DNA of 64,000 nucleotides from Pseudoalteromonas sp. H105 (GTDB lineage: Bacteria > Pseudomonadota > Gammaproteobacteria > Enterobacterales > Alteromonadaceae), in contig NZ_LOFH01000009.1 of the NCBI RefSeq assembly GCF_001469215.1, forward strand, positions 124,001-188,000, in the 5' to 3' direction. The position numbers and the translations under genes are program-made. Of this stretch, positions 58,580 through 64,000 are shown piece after piece. Positions within the stretch are counted from its first letter, which is position 1. Each line of letters starts with the position of its first letter. The notes below the pieces were generated by a model. The model was not told the DNA's origin. It ran no database searches and saw only the letters and a program-made list of their open reading frames with translations.

Positions 58580-58613
58580 AAGATGGCATAAATTGGAAGT
58601 ATAAGGTGGCATA
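58573..58613 (+). mobile_element. Second Tn7-like transposon end (copy B), outer part missing
   Basis: Repeats ACACTAAAAGATGGCATA (58573-58590) and GAAGTATAAGGTGGCATA (58596-58613) are in the ffs-proximal orientation and correspond to the second and third repeats of copy A. The outermost repeat and TGT terminus are absent. The sequence joins directly, and partly overlaps, an inverted repeat of the preceding element. Confidence 0.6.
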
Positions 58614-58753
58614 GTCTAGCATTTAACTAAATGATTAAATGATTGGCTCACATGTACAGAAGAAAACTAAAACACTCCCGTATAAAAAACCTTCATAAAT
58701 TTGCTAGTCAAAAAAATAAATCTACCTATTTAGTCAAATCCTCTTTAGAATTT
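58575..58753 (+). repeat. 179-base direct repeat, copy B
   Basis: It matches 54697-54875 without indels and with about eight mismatches. This copy keeps an open tnsA start (TAC at codon 2) and runs into the remaining tnsA sequence. Confidence 0.9.
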
Positions 58754-58936
58754 GATGCGTGTTTCTATTTTGCATTTCCACCATCAATAGCCGCATTTGA
58801 AGCACAGCCACTAGGTTACGAATATGAGTTTGATAACCGTATTTGCCTTTACACGCCTGACTTTTTATCTACCCACACAGACGGCACGCAAATTTATCGA
58901 AGTAAATTGTTGAATAATTTAAGTGGAAGGTTTTGA
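58652..58936 (+). pseudogene. tnsA: tnsA, N-terminal endonuclease part only (copy B)
   Basis: 94 codons from ATG 58652 (a TTG nine bases upstream is possible). The product reads MYRRKLKHSRIKNLHKFASQ, SSLEFDACFYFAFPPSIAAFEAQPLG and FDNRICLYTPDFLSTHTDGTQIY, then a non-family tail. TnsA has a catalytic Glu in the SxLE segment, an Asp in TPDF and a QxK motif just after; the first two are here, the QxK and the whole C-terminal DNA-binding domain are lost. TnsA makes the 5' strand cuts in cut-and-paste Tn7 transposition. Certainly truncated; no tnsB, tnsC or tniQ follows. Confidence 0.75.
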
Positions 58937-58966
58937 GAAAAATAATAGCTAACTAAAGGCGTTTAA

Positions 58967-59734
58967 ATGCAACTTTTCTTATTTAGTCGATTGAAACTTA
59001 TCGCTATATTGATAGTAACTATCCTTGCCATTAGTGCAAAAGCTTTCGCTTGTGAGAAAACGATTAAAATTAGCGCGGCATCTAAATGGCCTCCATTTTC
59101 ATACACTGAAAATGGGATACAAAAAGGGCTAGATATTGAAATCATTGAACTTGTTTTATCTAAAGCAGGAATCTGTTGGGAATATATAGTTTACCCTTCT
59201 TCAAGTCGTGCTTTAAATGAACTCAAGCATGGCCGTGTAGATTTAATTTTTGCTGCTAGTTTTACCGAAGAACGCTCAGATTACGCCATCTTCAGTCTAG
59301 CCTATCGGATTGAACAGATGCAGTTATTTGAAAATACAAATAATGCTAAAACGTGGGGAAAGTCAAAAAATATCGTCTTTGCTGTTAATCGAGGGAGCTA
59401 TTATGGTGCTTTATTTAAAAAATATGTTTCTGATTGCTATGCATGTGTTGTAGAAACTAATCACTTAAATGAACGAATAAACTTAGTAAAAAAGAAACGT
59501 GTAGATTTTGCTATTGAAGAATATTTAGCCGGTAGTTATTTTATCATAAAAAATGGAATGTCAGATTTTGTTAGGCCAACAAACATTATGATTAACAGTA
59601 ATCCTGTATATTACATGCTAAATACACAACGCTTTAGCAAACGCGAGGTAAATATTCTCAATGATGCTATAAAAAACAGTGATGCAGAAATCGCTGAGTT
59701 AATTGAAAAATATCAAAGAGAACTAACTTTTTAA
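58967..59734 (+). CDS. Periplasmic solute-binding protein, family 3
   Basis: A 255-residue protein with a signal peptide (hydrophobic LKLIAILIVTILAISAKAFA) and an SBP_bac_3 domain: IKISAASKWPPFSYTENGIQ at the start and GLDIEIIELVLSKAGICWEYIVYPSSSRALNELKHGRVDLIFAAS typical of the first lobe. Four Cys are present, including a possible disulfide pair (DCYACVV). There is no permease or ATPase gene nearby, so it is an orphan; such proteins in Alteromonadales often act as binding subunits for distant sensors or are of unknown role. It starts 30 bases after the truncated tnsA. Confidence 0.82.
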   Translation: MQLFLFSRLKLIAILIVTILAISAKAFACEKTIKISAASKWPPFSYTENGIQKGLDIEIIELVLSKAGICWEYIVYPSSSRALNELKHGRVDLIFAASFTEERSDYAIFSLAYRIEQMQLFENTNNAKTWGKSKNIVFAVNRGSYYGALFKKYVSDCYACVVETNHLNERINLVKKKRVDFAIEEYLAGSYFIIKNGMSDFVRPTNIMINSNPVYYMLNTQRFSKREVNILNDAIKNSDAEIAELIEKYQRELTF

Positions 59735-60110
59735 TTATTAACTAGTTAGCTTTATATAAATATATACCAAACACTTTTTGTTCCGGTTTAACGTAGTGTG
59801 TCATTGGGAAGTGTCTTTTAAATCATGATATTAATTGTTAGTTGTTGAATCTAGAGCTTATACGATGTTTAGCTACAAACGTAAGGCTTGCTTGCACTAT
59901 AACCTTTAATAGGTAGCCTGAAATTAAGTATAGGCTGGGCGACAATACCATAGGCTATTTCTAGTGCACTTATTTAACGAGAACAATCATTTTTTGAGAT
60001 GCGCAGCGACTCTCAATCGCTATCTATAGCTATTGTTAATTTAACTTCTCTTTTATGATTAAACATGGGGTAGGGAAGCCAATATAGCAAAATATGAATT
60101 ACAGCCTTTA
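59735..60110. other. Gene-free spacer
   Basis: AT-rich stretch after the solute-binding protein gene. No RNA gene, clear terminator or promoter was recognised. A 71-codon minus-strand frame spanning into the adjacent repeat has no family similarity and is not called. Confidence 0.5.
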
Positions 60111-60274
60111 ATACCAATCCGCAATAATGCTTAATTATTTTTTGTGGGGCTAAACGTGCCGCTACCTGCGTTAAAAAACTCTCATTTAGAATAACTAAAT
60201 AGCGAATTTTTTGCCTAGCTATCAACACGTTTTTCTACTCCCAAAATAGATCACTTAATTATGCGGATTGGTAT
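60111..60274. repeat. MITE-like element
   Basis: A 164-base segment bounded by a perfect 13-bp inverted repeat, ATACCAATCCGCA (60111-60123) and TGCGGATTGGTAT (60262-60274). Subterminal TTAATTAT motifs on both sides extend the symmetry. It encodes nothing. Small elements with ATACCAATCCGC-type ends are familiar in marine gammaproteobacterial genomes; relation to a parent insertion sequence is not known here. Confidence 0.65.
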
Positions 60275-60421
60275 AAGATGCAGGTTCATTCAAGGCTGAG
60301 TCGTTCGCTAACCACGGTGCTTTAAGCAAATGATGCTACATGTTAGTTCATAGTTTTTGCAGAATTTTTAGATGTTTAGTCTACACTTATCAGTAATACT
60401 GTTTGTTATGGAAAAACAAAA

Positions 60422-61690
60422 ATGGCTGATTCATCAGGACGAAGACATTTTCTACGAACCGTGGGAGCAGGTGCCGCTATATCCACTCTTGCTTTTAAAG
60501 CTCCTTTTGTCTTCGCAAAAAAAATGATAACACTTCGAGTTATGGGAACTCACGTAACCTTACAAGAGGAACTTCGTCAGCGTGCCATGCGAGAGCTAGG
60601 TATTAATATTGAGTTTCTTCCTATGGGGAGTGCAGCCGTTTTACAAAAAGCAGCAGCAGATCCTGATTCGTTTGATCTTTATGAGCAATGGTCAGACTCG
60701 ATTAATATTTTATGGCAAGCAGGGTCCATTCAACCGATAGAGACTGAGCGTCTGCTGTATTGGGATGAGATTAATGGGCTAACTAAAACCGGAAAAGTTC
60801 ATCCATCAGCTAAATTAGGGGCGGGTGATGCACCAAACAAAATTCTGTATGTGCAAAATGATGGATCTTTGGGTAGTACAGCCTCGAATAAAATAAGCTT
60901 CATGCCATATGTCCACAATGTAGATTCATTCGGTTACGATACGCGTTATATTGATCAAGGAAAACCATATGAAACAGAGTCTTGGGCATGGCTATTAGAT
61001 GATAGAAATAAAGGTAAAGTTGGACTGGTCAATGCCCCAACGATTGGGATTTTTGATGCCGCTTTAGCAGCCAAAGCCCAAGGGTTAATGAGCTTTAAAG
61101 ACATAGGAAATATGAGTATTGCTGAAATAGATAAGCTCTTTTCAATTCTACTTACTAAAAAAAGGCAGGGGCATTTTTCTGGCTTTTGGACATCGGTACC
61201 GCAATCTGTCGATTTTATGAAAACGGGGAGAGTTAATATTCAAAGTATGTTTTCACCAGGTGTTAGCGCTTGCAAAGGACAGGGCATTCCCGTTGTTTAT
61301 GCTTCACCTAAAGAGGGTTATAGAGCTTGGCATGGTGTAATGTGCTTATCCTCGAATGTGACTGAGGAGGTTAAAGAAGCAGCTTATAAGTATATGAATT
61401 GGTGGCTATCTGGATATCCGGGGGCATTTATTGCGCGGCAAGGTTATTACATATCAAACCCTGAACGCAGTCAGCCATTGATGTCAAAACCTGAGTGGGA
61501 CTTTTGGTATGAGGGGAAAGAAGCCGCAATCGATCTTAAAGGTACTGATGGGAAGGTTTCAACTACTGCAGGACAATATCGTGATGGAGGAAGTTACCTA
61601 AAACGTTTTTCAAATGTTGCAGTGTGGAATACAGTGATGGAGAACTATGATTACAGTTTAGATAAATGGTATGAGCTATTGAATGCTTAA
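60422..61690 (+). CDS. Tat-exported extracellular solute-binding protein (PotD-like, family 1)
   Basis: A 422-residue protein. The N terminus SSGRRHFLRTVGAGAAISTLAFKAPFVFA is a twin-arginine signal (RRHFLR), so it is exported folded. The mature part has the two-lobed type 2 binding fold, with SFMPYVHNVDSFGYDTRYI, ETESWAWLLDDRNKGKVGLVNAP and KYMNWWLSGYPGAFIARQGYY, resembling spermidine/putrescine (PotD) and related proteins. No ABC permease follows. Instead a hybrid histidine kinase gene begins nine bases after the stop, so the protein probably presents a ligand to that kinase. Ligand unknown. Confidence 0.85.
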   Translation: MADSSGRRHFLRTVGAGAAISTLAFKAPFVFAKKMITLRVMGTHVTLQEELRQRAMRELGINIEFLPMGSAAVLQKAAADPDSFDLYEQWSDSINILWQAGSIQPIETERLLYWDEINGLTKTGKVHPSAKLGAGDAPNKILYVQNDGSLGSTASNKISFMPYVHNVDSFGYDTRYIDQGKPYETESWAWLLDDRNKGKVGLVNAPTIGIFDAALAAKAQGLMSFKDIGNMSIAEIDKLFSILLTKKRQGHFSGFWTSVPQSVDFMKTGRVNIQSMFSPGVSACKGQGIPVVYASPKEGYRAWHGVMCLSSNVTEEVKEAAYKYMNWWLSGYPGAFIARQGYYISNPERSQPLMSKPEWDFWYEGKEAAIDLKGTDGKVSTTAGQYRDGGSYLKRFSNVAVWNTVMENYDYSLDKWYELLNA

Positions 61691-61699
61691 GGGGATCAC

Positions 61700-63961
61700 G
61701 TGTTGCATTTAGTTTCACGGTCTATTGCTGCGAAGATGACGTTTGCATTCGCGTTAGTTTTTATTGTATTGAGTATTAGCTACTTTGTAATGGAGCGGCG
61801 TTTAGGTACGATTGAAAATTCGATGGGTAGTATTACCGATTTAAGTAGTCATGCTATTGGTATACTACGAATAAATAAAGATATTGTTGAAATGCAGAGA
61901 GATATTTCTGTGTTTGGTTCATCAGGGAGTGACGCTGTATTTGCTAAAATAGAAGAAAACTTTCAAAGTATTCAACGTCGCTTAAAATTCATTGATGAAA
62001 ATAACGATGGGTTAAGTGAACAGCTATATATTGATAGTATGTCTGAGCTAGTGGTTCGCTACGGTAATAACTTAAATGTATTAGTTAAGCGTTACAATAT
62101 AAAAAGCGCTTTAATGAGTGATGTGTTACCAGGGATCTACCTTAATGCGATTACAGATTTAGACAGGCTCGCAGCGGGCACTGCCGATTTACACTCTAAG
62201 CTTATTATTTTACAGCGAATAAATACTTGGCATAGCTTGCACCAGAGCGCACAGCTTTTTTTAACTAAAAAAGATTATTCTAAACGCCAAGATGTCATGC
62301 ACGCATTGAAGCAACTTGATAGGTTTGACCTACCTACTGCGGCAGAACAAAACGCCTTAATTGACTTAAACATACAATCAGCAAAAACCTATAAAAATAC
62401 ATTTAATAAAAGTATTCAAGCTAACCGTAACTATTTAAGCCTTGTTAATGTTGTTATGGCGGGTGATGCAATTGAGTTTAGCTCCTTAGCTAATACTCTC
62501 AGAGAACAATCACTACAACGCTTAAATGAGATAAAAAAATACGGTGAAAAGACGATTGTTAAAACAGAGCGTGTTTTGCAGTTACTTGGTATTGGCATTA
62601 TCTTTTATGTGATTATTTTAACCATGTTCTTCCACTTTCATATAGCGCATGCAATTAAGCGACTGACAAAAAGTTTTCAGTGCTTTTTAAATGGTGATTT
62701 ATCTGAACCTATTAATGACTTATCTCGCCAAGATGAGTTGGGCGTATTAGCGCAAGCAGCTAACCGTTTTAGAGTACTTAGTAAAGATCTTATCAGCTCA
62801 AAACAAGCTGCTGAACATACATCAAAAGTAAAGTCTGAATTTTTGGCGAATATGAGTCATGAAATTAGAACACCGATGAATGGTATCTTGGGTATGACGA
62901 GGCAATTAAGTAATACGTCTTTAACTGACAAGCAACTGAGGATGCTAGAGATAATTCAGTCATCAGGCAGTGGCTTATTAGTGATTATTAATGACATTTT
63001 AGATTTAAGTAAAATCGATGCAGAAAAAATTGAGCTTGAAAATAAGCCTATAAATTTAAACAAATTGTTAGACGAAATGCATCACTTATTCAGTGAACAA
63101 GTAGAAGAGAAAAATGTAAAATTGCTTGTATCGTCAAACGCGGGAAAAGAAAATACCGTTTTTTTAGGCGATGAGACACGACTCAAGCAAGTGCTGATGA
63201 ATCTATTAGGTAATGCGGTTAAGTTCACCGAAAAAGGAAGTGTGATATTAGATGTGACTGTCAACGTTATGGAGAAGGGAGAGCTTAAACTTCTCTTTAA
63301 CGTATCAGATACAGGTATAGGTATTGATGATAGGCACATTGAATCTTTATTTGAGGCATTTTCACAAGCTGATACATCAATTACACGCCGGTTTGGTGGT
63401 ACCGGGTTAGGGTTAGCTATTACGAGTAAGTTATTGAATATAATGCAAGCCCCTCTAAAGGTTGACAGCAAGTTGGGTAAAGGTTCTCGTTTTTATTTTG
63501 AATTAGCAACAAAAGCCGAAGTCATAGACATTGAAACTTTACATGCAGTGCATGAGAAAAAAGTGAAGCAGGCACTCGATTTATCTCATTTAAATGTGTT
63601 GGTTGTTGAAGATAATCAAATCAATCAAATAGTGATTGAGGCACTCTTAAAGGAATTTAATATTACTACGATTAGTATTGCAATCAATGGCCAGCACGCT
63701 ATTGAGCTATGTGAAATGAGCGCTTTTGATATGATTTTAATGGATATGCAGATGCCAGTTCTAGATGGTCCTGGAGCTACAGTTGAAATTAGGAAAATAC
63801 ATAGCTATGTCAACACCCCTATTATTGCATTAACCGCCAATGTACTAGAACGTGATAAACAACAATGCTTTGATGCTGGGATGAATGATTTTTTAGGTAA
63901 ACCACTCGATTATGAATGCTTAAAGTCAATACTGTTGAAATGGTCACCTATGCCTGGTTAA
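61700..63961 (+). CDS. Hybrid sensor histidine kinase with receiver domain
   Basis: A 753-residue membrane kinase. TM1 is about 10-27 and TM2 about 295-315, with a helical periplasmic sensor of about 265 residues between (TorS-like in layout). A HAMP domain follows at about 315-370. HisKA: SHEIRTPMN with His387. HATPase: NLLGNAVKFTEKG, FNVSDTGIGID and RRFGGTGLGLAIT. The C-terminal receiver is LNVLVVEDNQINQ and MDMQMPVLDG, with phosphoacceptor Asp682. There is no Hpt domain, so a separate phosphotransfer protein is needed. The start is GTG, with AAGGGG five bases upstream; it is co-transcribed with the solute-binding gene. Confidence 0.92.
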   Translation: MLHLVSRSIAAKMTFAFALVFIVLSISYFVMERRLGTIENSMGSITDLSSHAIGILRINKDIVEMQRDISVFGSSGSDAVFAKIEENFQSIQRRLKFIDENNDGLSEQLYIDSMSELVVRYGNNLNVLVKRYNIKSALMSDVLPGIYLNAITDLDRLAAGTADLHSKLIILQRINTWHSLHQSAQLFLTKKDYSKRQDVMHALKQLDRFDLPTAAEQNALIDLNIQSAKTYKNTFNKSIQANRNYLSLVNVVMAGDAIEFSSLANTLREQSLQRLNEIKKYGEKTIVKTERVLQLLGIGIIFYVIILTMFFHFHIAHAIKRLTKSFQCFLNGDLSEPINDLSRQDELGVLAQAANRFRVLSKDLISSKQAAEHTSKVKSEFLANMSHEIRTPMNGILGMTRQLSNTSLTDKQLRMLEIIQSSGSGLLVIINDILDLSKIDAEKIELENKPINLNKLLDEMHHLFSEQVEEKNVKLLVSSNAGKENTVFLGDETRLKQVLMNLLGNAVKFTEKGSVILDVTVNVMEKGELKLLFNVSDTGIGIDDRHIESLFEAFSQADTSITRRFGGTGLGLAITSKLLNIMQAPLKVDSKLGKGSRFYFELATKAEVIDIETLHAVHEKKVKQALDLSHLNVLVVEDNQINQIVIEALLKEFNITTISIAINGQHAIELCEMSAFDMILMDMQMPVLDGPGATVEIRKIHSYVNTPIIALTANVLERDKQQCFDAGMNDFLGKPLDYECLKSILLKWSPMPG

Positions 63962-63990
63962 TTAATGTTTATATCGTAAAGGAGCTGTCT

Positions 63991-64000
63991 GTGTCTGTCT
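63991..64000 (+). CDS. Possible start of the next gene (partial)
   Basis: AAAGGAG (63978-63984) lies six bases before a GTG at 63991, 29 bases after the kinase stop. This looks like a translation start of a gene running off the window, plausibly the partner of the kinase; only four codons are visible. Confidence 0.35.

Noticed and set aside
54536..58936. CRISPR array or cas genes in the Tn7-like region
   Set aside because: No regularly spaced repeat-spacer units and no Cas-like frame were found; the repeats present are transposon-end type and only few.
60013..60228. 71-codon minus-strand frame
   Set aside because: Half of it lies in the MITE-like repeat; no similarity and no start signal.
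1..64000. tRNA or rRNA genes
   Set aside because: No cloverleaf with a T-loop and acceptor stem, and no rRNA core sequence, was recognised by eye; ffs is the only RNA gene supported.

Overview
The window is about 64 kb of chromosome from a marine gammaproteobacterium, most likely Pseudoalteromonas or a close Alteromonadales relative. This is judged from the near-E. coli order of the rpsB-tsf-pyrH-frr-uppS-cdsA-dxr-rseP-bamA-skp-lpxD-fabZ-lpxA and lpxB-rnhB-dnaE-accA-tilS genes, the moderately AT-rich base composition, a group 2 Mrp antiporter with fused A and B subunits, and Alteromonadales-type accessory genes (DUF2804, DUF3014). No species assignment was computed.

Layout. 1-2.3 kb: the end of pnp with its terminator, nlpI, and an overlapping gene for a zinc metallopeptidase-like protein. 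2.5-8.3 kb: a six-gene Mrp Na+/H+ antiporter operon closed by a terminator. 8.4-16.7 kb: a small membrane protein, a chemoreceptor, an RND pump with its adaptor on the minus strand, and a DUF2804 protein. 16.8-21.1 kb: map-glnD-dapD on the minus strand, divergent from rpsB. 21.1-34.2 kb: the translation, isoprenoid and envelope-biogenesis block from rpsB to lpxA, including a GC-rich-discriminator promoter and structured leader for rpsB and several strong hairpins. 34.2-40.6 kb: a complete minus-strand cydA-cydB-cydX-cydD-cydC set (cytochrome bd oxidase plus its assembly exporter), lying between lpxA and lpxB, which are adjacent in E. coli. 40.77-41.07 kb: a nested inverted-repeat element. 41.2-49.1 kb: lpxB-rnhB-dnaE-accA, tilS and a small membrane protein. 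49.2-54.4 kb: a diguanylate cyclase, a KefB-type antiporter, a patatin-like lipase and a DUF3014 protein.

The accessory part begins at the 4.5S/SRP RNA gene ffs (about 54.54-54.65 kb). Immediately 3' of ffs are a Tn7-like transposon end, with TnsB-type 18-bp repeats, and a broken start of tnsA. The tnsA fragment is fused to a truncated, antisense integron integrase. After this come a cassette-like membrane-protein gene with a half attC site, an IS110-family transposase remnant, a serine beta-lactamase-fold gene followed by a full attC-like hairpin, inverted TnsB-type repeats, and a second copy of the Tn7-like end with a second truncated tnsA. The whole 54.67-58.94 kb segment reads as layered debris of Tn7-like and integron elements that accumulated at ffs. 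No CRISPR array, cas gene, tnsB, tnsC or tniQ is present in the window.

The window ends with an orphan family-3 solute-binding protein, a MITE-like repeat, and a Tat-exported PotD-like binding protein paired with a hybrid histidine kinase. That pair looks like a binding-protein-dependent sensing system and continues past the right edge.
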